Origin: CAWCQC01 sp963819905
GTDB lineage: Bacteria > Actinomycetota > Thermoleophilia > Gaiellales > Gaiellaceae
NCBI GenBank assembly: GCA_963819905.1
Contig: CAWFXP010000005.1
Location: 241,806-305,805 of the forward strand
Length of the DNA stretch: 64,000 bases
Direction: 5' to 3'
This document shows, one piece after another, positions 44,252 through 54,165 of this stretch; the stretch's first letter is position 1, and every line of letters starts with the position of its first letter. The notes beneath the pieces are model-generated. The model saw nothing but the letters and a program-made list of their open reading frames with translations, was not told where the DNA came from and did no database searches. Position numbers and translations under genes: made by a program.

Positions 44252-46252
44252 GTGCGGCCTTTGAAGGGGGAGAGAAGCGACTTTCCGCGCGCCGTTCGCG
44301 TGATCGACAACGGCTGGATCCCGATGCCAGATGGATGCCGGCTGGCGGCGAAGATCTGGCTGCCCGACGACGCCGACGAGCGTCCGGTTCCTGCTCTGCT
44401 CGAGTACATCCCCTACCGCAAGGGCGACTGGACCGCGATCAGCGATTCGACCAGACATGCCTATTTCGCCGGCCACGGCTACGCCTCGGTCCGCGTGGAC
44501 ATACGCGGTAGCGGGAACTCCGACGGCGTGCTGCTCGACGAGTACCTCCCGCAGGAGCAGGAGGACGCGGTCGAGGTGCTGGCGTGGCTCGCCGCCCAGC
44601 CCTGGTGCACCGGCGCGACAGGCATGTTCGGCATCTCGTGGGGAGGCTTCAACTCACTCCAGGTCGCCGCCCGGCGCCCGCCCTCGCTGAAGGCCGTCAT
44701 CACGCTCTGCTCGACCGACGACCGCTACGCCGACGACGTCCACTACATGGGAGGCTGTCTCCTTTCCTGCCTAATGCTCTCGTGGGCCTCGACGATGGCC
44801 GCGTTCAACGCCCGGCCGCCCGACCCGGCGGTGGTGGGCGAGCGCTGGCGGGAGCTGTGGCTGCAACGCCTCGAGGAAACCCCGCCGTTCGCCGAGGCCT
44901 GGGTGTCGCACCAGCGCCGGGACGAGTACTGGAAGCAGGGCTCGGTCTGCGAGGACTACTCGGCGATCGAGTGCGCCGTCTACGCCGTCGGCGGCTGGGC
45001 CGACGCCTATCGCAACGCGATCTTCCGCCTGCTCGCGGGGCTGCCCGGTCCGAGAAAGGGTCTCGTCGGACCGTGGGGTCACCAGTATCCAGAGGACGGC
45101 GTTCCCGGGCCGGCGATCGGCTTCCTGCAGGAAGCGCTTCGCTGGTGGGACCACTGGCTGAAGGAGATCGACACCGGGATCATGGAGGAGCCCACGCTCC
45201 GCTCATGGATGCAGGAGTGGAACCGGCCAACGGCGTTCGCGCCCGCGTCGCCTGGTCGCTGGATCGGCGATCCTTCCTGGCCCTCTCCGAATGTCACGGC
45301 CCGCGAGCTGCCCGTGACATTCGCGCAGCCGTCCGTCGGAACGGCTGCCGCCGAAGGGACGGGAGCGGGGTCGTGGTGCGGTTTCGGCGCGCCCGGCGAC
45401 CCCGCCCTCGATCAGCGGGCGGAGGACGGGCTGGCTCTCTGCACGACCTTCGAGCCGCTCGCCGAGCGGCTCGAGATCCTCGGCTGCCCCGAGATGGTGC
45501 TGACGATCGTGAGCGACCGCCCGGAGGCGCTCGTCTGCGTGCGGCTCTGCGACGTCGCTCCCGACGGTTCGTCCCTTCTGGTCACGCGCGGCTTGCTCAA
45601 TCTCACCCACCGCGACGGCCACGAGCAGCCCGAGCCGCTCGTCCCGGGCGAGCCCTACACGGTCTCGGTCCGGCTGAACGCGATCGCACACGCGTTCGGC
45701 CAGGGCCACAGCCTCCGTATCGCCCTCTCCCCGGGCTACTGGCCCTGGGTGTGGCCGTCACCCGAGCCGGTGACGCTGACGGTCGCGGCCGGGCTCCTGC
45801 GCCTGCCCGAGCGTGCGCCCCAGCCGGCCGACCAGACCCTGACCCCGTTCGAGCCCCCTGAGGGGGCGGCGCCAATCGCGTACGAGATGGTTCCTTCGTC
45901 GAGTCACGGCCGACGGGTCAAGCACGACGTGGCGAGCGGGAGCCACCAGCTGACGTGGGGGCAAGACTTCCGCAGCGGGCTCAGCCGGCTCGTCGAGAGC
46001 AGGCTCGAGTTCGAGACGCGGGGGGTCGACCACTTCTCGATCGTCGAAGGCAAGTCGCTTTCGGCGAGCACGCGATCGGAGTGGGTCGAAACACTCGCGC
46101 GTGGCGACTGGCGGATTCGCATCGAGGTCGCGAGCACGCTCTCCGCCGACTCCGAGGCCTTTCACCTGACGAACGCGCTCGACGCGTACGAAGGCGAGAC
46201 CCGCGTCTTCGCGCGCTCTCGCTCGCTGAAGGTGCCCCGGGAGCATGTCTGA
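44252..46252 (+). CDS. CocE/NonD-type hydrolase 2
   Basis: From GTG 44252 the product has 666 residues with Ser129 in FGISWGGFNS, acid in GGWADAYR and His in GPWGHQYP, then the C-terminal jelly roll (CVRLCDVAPDGSSLLVTRG). It closely resembles copy 3. The stretch 44531-45003 is almost identical in DNA to 46515-46987, while the flanks differ clearly, a sign of gene conversion. It overlaps the start of copy 3 by 8 bp. Together with copies 1 and 3 it forms a tandem operon. Confidence 0.93.
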   Translation: MRPLKGERSDFPRAVRVIDNGWIPMPDGCRLAAKIWLPDDADERPVPALLEYIPYRKGDWTAISDSTRHAYFAGHGYASVRVDIRGSGNSDGVLLDEYLPQEQEDAVEVLAWLAAQPWCTGATGMFGISWGGFNSLQVAARRPPSLKAVITLCSTDDRYADDVHYMGGCLLSCLMLSWASTMAAFNARPPDPAVVGERWRELWLQRLEETPPFAEAWVSHQRRDEYWKQGSVCEDYSAIECAVYAVGGWADAYRNAIFRLLAGLPGPRKGLVGPWGHQYPEDGVPGPAIGFLQEALRWWDHWLKEIDTGIMEEPTLRSWMQEWNRPTAFAPASPGRWIGDPSWPSPNVTARELPVTFAQPSVGTAAAEGTGAGSWCGFGAPGDPALDQRAEDGLALCTTFEPLAERLEILGCPEMVLTIVSDRPEALVCVRLCDVAPDGSSLLVTRGLLNLTHRDGHEQPEPLVPGEPYTVSVRLNAIAHAFGQGHSLRIALSPGYWPWVWPSPEPVTLTVAAGLLRLPERAPQPADQTLTPFEPPEGAAPIAYEMVPSSSHGRRVKHDVASGSHQLTWGQDFRSGLSRLVESRLEFETRGVDHFSIVEGKSLSASTRSEWVETLARGDWRIRIEVASTLSADSEAFHLTNALDAYEGETRVFARSRSLKVPREHV

Positions 46253-48234
46253 GGCCTCGCTGGCGGGCGTGCAGGCCGTCCGCGTGATCGACCCCGTCTG
46301 GATCCCGATGCCAGACGGATGCCGGCTGGCGGCAAAGATATGGCTGCCGGAGGGCGCCGGCGCGGCGCCGGTGCCGGCGCTTCTCGAGTACATCCCCTAC
46401 CGCCGCGGCGACGGAACCGCGATCGGCGACTCGACCCGCCACGACTACTTCGCACGCCACGGCTACGCGAGTGTCCGCGTCGACCTGCGAGGGAGCGGGG
46501 ACTCGGAGGGAGTTCTGCTCGACGAGTACCTCCCGCAGGAGCAGGAGGACGCGGTCGAGGTGCTGGCGTGGCTCGCCGCGCAGCCCTGGTGCACCGGCGC
46601 GACAGGCATGTTCGGCATCTCGTGGGGAGGCTTCAACTCACTCCAGGTCGCCGCCCGGCGCCCGCCCTCGCTGAAGGCCGTCATCACGCTCTGCTCGACC
46701 GACGACCGCTACGCCGACGACGTCCACTACATGGGAGGCTGCCTGCTCGCCGTGGAGGCGCTCTCGTGGGCCTCGACGATGCTTGCGTTCAACGCCCGGC
46801 CGCCCGACCCGGCGGTGGTGGGCGAGCGCTGGCGGGAGCTGTGGCTGCAACGCCTCGAGGAAACCCCGCCGTTCGCCGAGGCCTGGGTGTCGCACCAGCG
46901 CCGGGACGAGTACTGGAAGCAGGGCTCGGTCTGCGAGGACTACTCGGCGATCGAGTGCGCCGTCTACGCCGTCGGCGGCTGGGCCGACCCGTACCGCAAC
47001 ACGGTGCTGCGCCTGCTGGAGGGGCTCGAGGCTCCCAGGAAGGGCCTGATCGGCCCATGGTCGCACACCTATCCCGAGCAGGGAGTGCCCGGACCGGCGA
47101 TCGGCTTCCTGCAGGAAGCGCTCCGTTGGTGGGACCACTGGCTCAGAGGGGTCGACACCGGGGTCATGGACGAGCCGATGCTTCGCGCCTGGATGCAGGG
47201 CTCGGTGGAGCCAAAGCCTTTCTACGACGTGCGTTCGGGCCGCTGGGTCGCGGAGCCCAGCTGGCCAGCGGCGGCCCTCGACGAGCAGACCTTCCCGCTC
47301 GAGTTTCCCGCCCGCTCGGTGACGGGTTCCGAGACGCACGGACTGCTCGGAGGCGACTGGTGTCCCTACGGCGGGCCCGAGGAGCTCCCTCCCGATCAGC
47401 GCGTCGAAGACGGCCTCTCGCTGTGCTTCACGTCGGAACCCCTCGACGAGCAGCTCGAGATCCTCGGCTTCCCGGACGTCGAGCTGACGCTCGCAAGCGA
47501 CCGGCCACTGGCGCACGTCTGCGTCCGGTTGTGCGACGTCGCTCCGGATGGCTCCTCGCTGCTCGTCACCCGGGGCCTGCTCAACCTCGCCCACCGCAAC
47601 GGCCACGAGGCGCCCTCGCCTCTCGTCTCCGGGCGAGCCCTACACGGTCACGGTGCGGCTCAATTCGATCGCGCACGCGTTCGCGCCAGGCCGCCGATTG
47701 AGAGTGGCCATCGCTCCCACGTACTGGCCGTGGGCGTGGCCCTCGCCGGCAGCGGTCACGCTGACCGTCGAGCAGGGCCTCTTACGCCTCCCCCGCCGAG
47801 CGCCGCGGCCCGAAGACGATGAGCTGAGTCCCTTCCAGCCGCCCGAGTCCTCCGAGCCGCTCGGGGCGGAGACGATCCGCGCCAAGGAGAGTGGATGCCT
47901 GGTCACACGCGACATGGAGACGGGCGTGGCGACGCTCACGTTCGTGCAGGACTACGGCGGTCGTAAGCGGCTTCCGAGCGGTATCGAGTTCGAAACCGCC
48001 GGTGCGGATACGTTCACGATCGCCGCGGGAGACCCCCTGTCTGCCGTCGCGCGCTCCGACCGGATCGCGGCCCTGTCCCGACCACCGGGATGGACCGTCC
48101 GGGTCGAGACGAGCAGCGTACTCACCGCCGACGCGGAACGCTTCCTGCTCACGAACGCCCTGGATGCTTACGAGCACGACACCCGGCTCTTCAGCAGGAG
48201 CTGGAGCAGGGAGATCCCGAGAGACTTCGTCTAG
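46245..48234 (+). CDS. CocE/NonD-type hydrolase 3 (one internal frameshift)
   Basis: ATG 46245 overlaps copy 2 by 8 bp. The hydrolase core is intact: Ser126 in FGISWGGFNS, acid in GGWADPYR, His in GPWSHTYP. At 47628 an extra T in CTCGTCTCCGGGCGAG (copy 2 has CTCGTCCCGGGCGAG) breaks the frame inside the jelly roll. Reading on in the next frame restores GEPYTVTVRLNSIAHAF to the stop at 48234. With one base removed the protein has about 662 residues. Either a sequencing error or a recent mutation is possible. The truncated form would lose its last C-terminal strands. Confidence 0.87.
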
Positions 48235-48243
48235 GAGGACGCG

Positions 48244-49056
48244 ATGCCCGAGCTTCAACTGCCCGACGTAACGCTCGCGTACGACCGGCGCGGCGAAGGG
48301 CCGGACTTCGTCTGGCTGGCCGGAGGGGACCAGCCCGGAAGCGATTGGCACCTGTTCCAGACTCCCGCCTTTCCGGATTTCCGGAACACGACCTACGACG
48401 CCCGCGGCGTCGGGGCAACCGTCTGCCACACGCGGCCGCCGTGGTCGATGGCCGAGTACGGCGCCGACTGCGCAGCGCTGATCGAGGCGGTCTGCGAGCC
48501 CCCCGTCGTCCTCGCCGGCCTCTCTATGGGGTCGCTGATCGGGCAGCAGGTCGCGCTCGACCGGCCCGACCTCGTCCGCTGCGCGATCCTCATGGGCACG
48601 TATGCCCGTGCGACGGGCTACGTCCGCGAGTGGGAGGAGGCGGAGGTCGAGTTCCGGCGCTCGGGCGGGCGGCTCAGCCGCCCATTCGCCACGACCCACT
48701 ACGGCGTCTACATGTTCCCGAACGAGGTTCTCGGCGACGACGAGCTCTGGGCGAAGGTCCGCCCGCTTGTCGACCGCGACTACGGCGCGCGCGACGGCGA
48801 ACTGCTGGCGGCGCAGTGGGAAGCCTGCGTCGAGTTCGACTCGCTCGACCGGCTGCCCGGTTGCCAGGTGCCGCTCCATGTGGTCGCCTTCTCACACGAT
48901 GTGCAGACACCGCCCGCGCGCGGCAGGCTCGTCGCAGAGACGGCGCCGGGCGGCCACTTCCACCTGCTGGAAGGGCTCGGCCACTGCTCTGCCTTCGGTC
49001 ACCGCCCCGACGCGGTGAACGAGTGTATCCGAGAGATCGTCTCAGCCTACGCCTGA
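48244..49056 (+). CDS. Alpha/beta hydrolase
   Basis: This 270-residue protein begins ATG 48244 with a strong SD, TAGGAGG. It carries the nucleophile in LAGLSMGSLIGQ, TYDARGVGATVCHTRPPW at the oxyanion region and the His of LLEGLGHCSAFGHR. A lid helix region (EVEFRRSGGRLSR) follows. It is paralogous to the hydrolase at 62.2-63.1 kb, which shares GETVCH..PPW and the same lid. It follows the tandem CocE genes on the same strand and is probably transcribed with them. Confidence 0.88.
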   Translation: MPELQLPDVTLAYDRRGEGPDFVWLAGGDQPGSDWHLFQTPAFPDFRNTTYDARGVGATVCHTRPPWSMAEYGADCAALIEAVCEPPVVLAGLSMGSLIGQQVALDRPDLVRCAILMGTYARATGYVREWEEAEVEFRRSGGRLSRPFATTHYGVYMFPNEVLGDDELWAKVRPLVDRDYGARDGELLAAQWEACVEFDSLDRLPGCQVPLHVVAFSHDVQTPPARGRLVAETAPGGHFHLLEGLGHCSAFGHRPDAVNECIREIVSAYA

Positions 49057-49068
49057 CGGCGAGCGCCC

Positions 49069-49998
49069 TCAGTCGACGAAGACCGAGAGCGGCATCGCCA
49101 TCGACACGTTCCACACGCCGGCGTCGACGATCTCCAGGATCTTGAGGTCGCCGGCGACACTACAGAGGACGTAGGCGTCTTCCCGGGAGAGACCGTGCGA
49201 ATCGTGCAGCCACTCGATCATCGCACGGGTCGCTGTCTTCGCTCCATCCATCAGGTCGGGAGAGATGCCCATCGTCGCGAAGTAGCCGTTTCCCTCCGAG
49301 CGCGCCGCAAGGCGGCCGGGGACCTGGAACCTCGGGGTGGAGACGCTCCACTTGCGGAGGTGGAAGCGGAGCGTCGCGCGCATTGCGCACTCGATCGCGC
49401 TCACGCAGACCTCGCCGTCGCCCTGCGCGGCGTGCGGGTCGCCGCAGGAGAAGAGGCCGCCCACGCAGAGGACCGGCAGCCAGAGCGTCGAGCCCTCCGT
49501 CAGGTGACGGTTGTCCATGTTGCCGCCGCCCTCGTGGGGCGGGAAGGGCAGGTGCCGGCCCGGCTCGTCGATGCAGGTGCCCATCGTCCCGAGGAACGGG
49601 TGAATCGGCACCTCGACGCCGGGGACGAGCATCGCCTGTTCGCGGCCGCGCAGATCCCACGTCTTCACGTATCCGTCGGGGAAGTCGTCGGCAAGAAGTC
49701 CTACACCGGGGAGGAAGGCCGTCCAGCCCCACGCTCCCGGCTCGAGTGAGAGGATCTCGATCTCGAGCGTGTCGCCCGGCTTCGCGCCGTTCACGTACAC
49801 CGGCCCCGAGAGGTTGTAGATCGTATCGAAGTCGAAAGCGGCATTGGCATAGCTCGCGCCCTCGAACAGCTGGCCGTCCCCGGCCATCAGGAGGTCGAAG
49901 TGGACGGTGTCGCCGGAGTCGACCACCAGGGCCGGCTCGAGGCTCCGGTCCCACATGTGGTGGATGAGCGCCGGGTCGATGACGTGCTCGCTCGCCAC
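49069..49998 (-). CDS. Acetamidase/formamidase family protein
   Basis: The GTG at 49998 gives 309 residues with the FmdA/AmdA pattern: GDTVHFDLLMAGDGQLFEG at the N-terminus, GPVYVNGAKPGDTLEIEIL, GNMDNRHLTEGSTLWLPV and FSCGDPHAAQGDGEV. The family hydrolyses short amides such as acetamide or formamide to acid and ammonia. It heads into the amidohydrolase-SDR-ABC transporter run on the minus strand, which suggests removal of amide nitrogen from the same substrate. It is soluble and lacks a signal peptide. Confidence 0.9.
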   Translation of the reverse strand: MASEHVIDPALIHHMWDRSLEPALVVDSGDTVHFDLLMAGDGQLFEGASYANAAFDFDTIYNLSGPVYVNGAKPGDTLEIEILSLEPGAWGWTAFLPGVGLLADDFPDGYVKTWDLRGREQAMLVPGVEVPIHPFLGTMGTCIDEPGRHLPFPPHEGGGNMDNRHLTEGSTLWLPVLCVGGLFSCGDPHAAQGDGEVCVSAIECAMRATLRFHLRKWSVSTPRFQVPGRLAARSEGNGYFATMGISPDLMDGAKTATRAMIEWLHDSHGLSREDAYVLCSVAGDLKILEIVDAGVWNVSMAMPLSVFVD

Positions 49999-50009
49999 GA
50001 CCGCGGAGC

Positions 50010-51191
50010 CTACCCGGGGGCCTGCGTGCGGGTCCCGGCCACAGGGTCGCCCGCCTGGAGGACGAGCCAGAGGCGCCGGCGATCGAGGAGGATGCGCGGC
50101 TCTTCGAGCGGATCACCGTCGACGACGAGGAGGTCCGCCACCTTCCCCGGCTCGACGGTCCCCAGCTCGCCCTCGAGACCGCACGCCAGGGCGGCGGTGC
50201 TCGTTGCCGCCACGATCGCCTCCATCGGGGAAAGACCGGCTTCCACCATGCGGACGAGCTCGCGCGCGTTCTCGCCGTGCGGCCCGGCGTCCGCGCCCAT
50301 CGCCATTCTCACGCCCTCGCTCCGCGCCGCCGCGACCGTCTGCTCGGCCGACTCGCGGAGGAACTTCGCCCGCTCACGCATCCACTCTGGGAACGCGTCG
50401 CCCGCCGCGACGTAGTCGAAGACGCGCAGCGTTGGCACGAGAATGATCCCGCGCTCGGCCATCGCTGCGAGAACCGAAGGGTCCTCGAAGGCCATCTCGC
50501 CGTGCTCCAGGGTGTCGACCCCTGCGTGCACCGAGAGCCGGATGCCGGCGAGACCCTCGGCGTGCGAGGCCACCCTGAACCCCATCCGGTGGGACTCGTC
50601 GACGACCGCATCGAGCTCCTCCGGGGTGAGCTGGGCAGGGTTTACGTCCTCGGCAGCGACCGTGAGCGCTCCGGTGGACATCACCTTGACGAAATCGACG
50701 CCCTGCCGAAGCTGCTCGCGCACCGCCCGTCTCATGCCGTCCGGCCCGTCCGCCTCGCAGTACATCCCCGGGAACGCCCGCCCACCCGGCGAGGTCGCGG
50801 CCACGATCTGGCCGCAGAGCACGAGCCGCGGGCCGCGACAGAGGCCGAGCGAGATCGCCTCCCGCAGCCGGAACAGCGAGCGACCGTAGCTGCCGAGATC
50901 GCGCACCGTCGTAATGCCCCCCTCGAGCATCTGGCTCGCTGCATGGGCGAGCGCGTACTCCTCGACGTCCCGTACGTCGCCGTCGAGCGACGAAAGGTGC
51001 ACATGGGCGTCGATGAGGCCGGGAAGCAGTGTGCGCCCCTCGAGGTCGATAACCCGCGCGTCGGCGGGCGGAGGGCCGCTCGCGACGTGAACGACACGCC
51101 CCTCGGCGATCGTCACCGTGGCGGCCTCCCGCAGCGGGGCGCCGGTCCCGTCGATCACACGGGCGCCCTGGAGCGCGAGCAGGCTACCCAC
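50010..51191 (-). CDS. Amidohydrolase (M38 imidazolonepropionase/prolidase-like)
   Basis: GTG 51191 gives 393 residues. Metal-site motifs of the amidohydrolase superfamily are in place: LPGLIDAHVHLSSLD (HxH), VDFVKVMSTGAL with the bridging-type Lys, ASHAEGLAGI (His), VDTLEHGEMAF (His), and RMAMGADAGP (Asp). The nearest annotated relatives are Xaa-Pro dipeptidases and imidazolonepropionase-like hydrolases acting on peptides, carbamates or lactams. It overlaps the SDR stop by 8 bp, so the two are coupled. Confidence 0.9.
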   Translation of the reverse strand: MGSLLALQGARVIDGTGAPLREAATVTIAEGRVVHVASGPPPADARVIDLEGRTLLPGLIDAHVHLSSLDGDVRDVEEYALAHAASQMLEGGITTVRDLGSYGRSLFRLREAISLGLCRGPRLVLCGQIVAATSPGGRAFPGMYCEADGPDGMRRAVREQLRQGVDFVKVMSTGALTVAAEDVNPAQLTPEELDAVVDESHRMGFRVASHAEGLAGIRLSVHAGVDTLEHGEMAFEDPSVLAAMAERGIILVPTLRVFDYVAAGDAFPEWMRERAKFLRESAEQTVAAARSEGVRMAMGADAGPHGENARELVRMVEAGLSPMEAIVAATSTAALACGLEGELGTVEPGKVADLLVVDGDPLEEPRILLDRRRLWLVLQAGDPVAGTRTQAPG

Positions 51192-52035
51192 CTCGCTTGG
51201 CGATCCAGCCCGCGTCCACCGGGAGCGCGACGCCCGTGACGAGCCGGGAGCGGTCGGAGGCGAGCCAGAGCGCCCCTTCGGCCACCTCACGGAAGTCTGG
51301 CTGCCCGCCCCGTTCGAAGAGGTTCTCCCGGCCCGAGGCCTCGTCGAACTCCTCGTACGTCGCATTGCTCCTGCCGACGGCCTGATCCCAGTAGGGGTGC
51401 GTCGCGGCCTGCGGCGGCGCGCTCTTGTCCGCCATCTGCGTCGGGCAGACCGCGTTGACGTTGATCTCGTACGGCCCGAGCTCGATCGCGAGCGACTTCA
51501 TGTAGCCGATCACGCCGAACTTCGAGGCGTTGTAGTGCGCGTAGTTTGCCTCCGCCCGGAGACCGTCTCGCGAGGACGTGATCACGATCTTCCCTGAGCG
51601 CCGCTCGATCATGTGGGGCACGACTGCTTTCGTCGTCAGCCAGACACCCTTGAGGTTGACGCCGAGAACCGTGTCCCACTCGTCCTCGGTGACCTCCCAG
51701 GCCGGGGCGAGCGAGAAGACGCCGGCGTTCGCGCAGAGGATGTCGATCCGGCCGAGCGCCTCGACTGCCCCTTCGGCCATCCGCTCGCAGTCGTCCGCCT
51801 TCGTCACATCGGCGCGGATACCGACTGCCCGCCGCCCAATCGCCTCGATCTCCCCGCAGGTCCGCTCCAGGTCGCCCTGAGTCGCCATGCCTGCGATCCG
51901 CTTCGACCCGAGCTCGCCTGCGATGTCCGCGATCGCGACGTCCGCTCCCTCCCGGGCGAAGAGCAGCGCCATCGCCCGGCCGAACCCTCGGGCTCCCCCC
52001 GTGATCAGCGCCGTCTTGCCGTCGAGCTCGCCCAT
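51184..52035 (-). CDS. Short-chain dehydrogenase/reductase, mycofactocin-coupled-like
   Basis: ATG 52035 gives 283 residues. The Rossmann TALITGGARGFGRAMA, the NAG motif CANAGVF, the Ser in ITSSRDG and YxxxK (YNASK) are all present. An insert after the second beta-strand (IAGMATQGDLERTCGEIEA) is typical of the SDR subfamily (TIGR03971-type) whose members hold NAD tightly and are thought to use mycofactocin as electron acceptor. That link is inference; no mft gene is in the window. It sits between the amidohydrolase and the ABC transporter in one minus-strand operon. Confidence 0.85.
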   Translation of the reverse strand: MGELDGKTALITGGARGFGRAMALLFAREGADVAIADIAGELGSKRIAGMATQGDLERTCGEIEAIGRRAVGIRADVTKADDCERMAEGAVEALGRIDILCANAGVFSLAPAWEVTEDEWDTVLGVNLKGVWLTTKAVVPHMIERRSGKIVITSSRDGLRAEANYAHYNASKFGVIGYMKSLAIELGPYEINVNAVCPTQMADKSAPPQAATHPYWDQAVGRSNATYEEFDEASGRENLFERGGQPDFREVAEGALWLASDRSRLVTGVALPVDAGWIAKRGG

Positions 52036-52057
52036 CAGCCGCCGTCCTTCACGGTCG

Positions 52058-53119
52058 TCATCTCGCCGGGCCGGTTGCAGGCAACGTCTCCGGGGAAGGA
52101 AGGCTCGAGTCACTGTCCCGAATCTGCCGCCAGAAGTGACAGGCGACGAAGTGGCCGCGCTCGATCTCCTCGAGTACGGGCACCTCTTCCCGCGAGCGCG
52201 CCTGCGCGTAGGGACAGCGCGTGTGGAAGCGGCATCCGGAGGGAGGGTTGCGCGGGCTCGGGATCTCGCCGGGGAGGAACAGCCGGCGACCCTCCCGGCG
52301 CTCGCGCGGGTCGGGCTCCGAGATCGAGGCGAGCAGGGCCTGCGTGTACGGGTGCGCGGGCGCGTCGAAGATCCGGTCGGTCGGCCCCACCTCGACCAGC
52401 TGCCCGAGGTACATGACGGCGATCCGGTCGGCGACGTAGCCGACGAGGTTGAGGTTGTGCGTGATGATGAGGTAGGTGAGCCCAAGCCGGCTGCCGAGCC
52501 CCTTCATCAGGTTGAGCACGCTCGCCGCCGCCGACACGTCGAGGCCGGCGGTCGGCTCGTCGGCGACGAGGAAGTCGGGCTGGAGCGCGAGCGCGCGGGC
52601 GATCCCGACCCGGCGCGCTTGCCCGCCGGAGAGCTCGTGCGGGTACTTCGTCGCCTGCTCGATCGAGAGCTCGACCATCTCGAGCATCTCCGAGACCGAA
52701 TAGCGCTGAGCCGGCGGGACCTCGTTGATCCTGTACGGCTCCGTGAGCTGGTACGAGACCCGGAGCCGCGGGCTGAGGCTCGAGTACGGGTCCTGGAAGA
52801 TCATCTGCATCCTGCGCCGGAGCCGGCGCAGGTCGCGGCGCCCCAGTCGCGTGACGTCGAGCCCGTCGAAGAGCACTTGCCCGCTCGTTGCCCTCGTAAG
52901 GCCGAGCATCGTGCGCCCCAGCGTCGTCTTGCCGGATCCGGACTCCCCGACGAGGCCGAGGACCTCGCCGCGACGGATGTCGAGGTCGACTCCGTCGACC
53001 GCCTGCACGACTCCCTTCTGCTTGCGCCGCAGCCGTCTGAACAGCCCCTGCGACGCGTCGAAGTAGGTACGTAGATCCGTCACCTGAACGAGCGGGTCGT
53101 CGCTGGCCACGCTGCTCAT
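52058..53119 (-). CDS. Peptide/oligopeptide ABC transporter ATP-binding protein (OppF-type)
   Basis: ATG 53119 gives 353 residues: Walker A GESGSGKTTLGRTM, Q-loop MIFQDPYSSLSPR, signature ELSGGQARRVGIA, Walker B FLVADEPTAGLD and H-loop IITHNLNLVGY, then the C-terminal oligo_HPY segment (HPYTQALLASI, SGCRFHTRCPYA). It pairs with OppD, overlapping its stop by 4 bp (ATGA). Together they energise import of a peptide-like or other extended substrate through DppB/DppC. Confidence 0.92.
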   Translation of the reverse strand: MSSVASDDPLVQVTDLRTYFDASQGLFRRLRRKQKGVVQAVDGVDLDIRRGEVLGLVGESGSGKTTLGRTMLGLTRATSGQVLFDGLDVTRLGRRDLRRLRRRMQMIFQDPYSSLSPRLRVSYQLTEPYRINEVPPAQRYSVSEMLEMVELSIEQATKYPHELSGGQARRVGIARALALQPDFLVADEPTAGLDVSAAASVLNLMKGLGSRLGLTYLIITHNLNLVGYVADRIAVMYLGQLVEVGPTDRIFDAPAHPYTQALLASISEPDPRERREGRRLFLPGEIPSPRNPPSGCRFHTRCPYAQARSREEVPVLEEIERGHFVACHFWRQIRDSDSSLPSPETLPATGPAR

Positions 53120-54165
53120 GCGACCGCCTCGGGCCTCGTGGCGGATCGCTCCGACGGACGCGAGTCGTCGTACCCCGAGGCCGGGTCGTAGATGAAGCAG
53201 CGGACCCGACCGCCGTCGGCGCGCTTCAGCTCGGGCTCGTGCTCGTTGCACATGGTGCGGGCGTGCGGGCAGCGCTCGACGAACTTGCAGCCCGGCGGAA
53301 GCGCCGAGAGGCTCGGGACGCGGCCCGGAATGGTGGCGAGTGGATCGCCGCGGCGACGGTGCGACGGGATCGCCGCGAGTAGCGCCTGCGTGTACGGGTG
53401 CCGGGGGTGTTCGAAGAGCGAGACGACATCGGCCTCCTCGACCGCGCGACCCGCATACATGACGACCACGCGGTCGCAGATCTGCGAAACCACACCGAGG
53501 TCGTGGGAGATGAAGATGATCGCAGTTCCGTGCGTCTCCCGGAGGCGCTTCAGGAGCTCGACGATCTGAGCCTCGAGCGTCACGTCGAGGGCGGAGGTCG
53601 GCTCGTCGGCGATGAGGAGCGCAGGCTCGAGCATCAGCGCGGTGGCGATCATGATCCGCTGCCTCATGCCGCCGGAGAACTGGTGCGGGTAGTCGGCGAG
53701 GCGCTCCCGAGCGTCGGGGATGCCGACCTGCTCGAGCATCTCCATCGCCCGTCGCCGCAACGCCTCCCCGCCTGCTCCGCCCCTACTTCGATGCGCCTTC
53801 TGAACGTCGATCATCTGCGTCCCGATCGTGAATGTCGGGTTGAGGCTCGTCAGCGGATCCTGGAAGATCATCACGAGCTCCGACCCTCGCAGCTGCCGCA
53901 TCTCCTCGGCGCTCACCTGGAGCAGGTCCTGTCCTCTGAGGCTCACCCGACCTGCGGTGATCTCGCCGTTCGCCGGCAGGAGGCGCAGCAGCGCCGCGGA
54001 GAGCGTCGACTTGCCGCAGCCGGACTCGCCGACGATGCCGAGGATCTCGCCCGGCCGCACCTCGAAGCTGACGTCGGAAAGTGCCTTGAGAGTCCCGTCC
54101 TGGACGTGGTAGCAGACCTCGAGGCCCTCGACCTCCAGCAAGGCCCCTGTCACGATCTGCGCCAT
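53116..54165 (-). CDS. Peptide/oligopeptide ABC transporter ATP-binding protein (OppD-type)
   Basis: ATG 54165 gives 349 residues: Walker A GESGCGKSTLSAAL, FQDPLTSLNPTFTIG, signature QFSGGMRQRIMIA, Walker B LLIADEPTSALD, H-loop FISHDLGVVSQ, and the oligo_HPY tail with CKFVERCPHARTMC. That cluster of Cys is commonly seen in DppD/OppD proteins. It overlaps the permease gene by 16 bp on one side and OppF by 4 bp on the other. Confidence 0.93.
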   Translation of the reverse strand: MAQIVTGALLEVEGLEVCYHVQDGTLKALSDVSFEVRPGEILGIVGESGCGKSTLSAALLRLLPANGEITAGRVSLRGQDLLQVSAEEMRQLRGSELVMIFQDPLTSLNPTFTIGTQMIDVQKAHRSRGGAGGEALRRRAMEMLEQVGIPDARERLADYPHQFSGGMRQRIMIATALMLEPALLIADEPTSALDVTLEAQIVELLKRLRETHGTAIIFISHDLGVVSQICDRVVVMYAGRAVEEADVVSLFEHPRHPYTQALLAAIPSHRRRGDPLATIPGRVPSLSALPPGCKFVERCPHARTMCNEHEPELKRADGGRVRCFIYDPASGYDDSRPSERSATRPEAVA

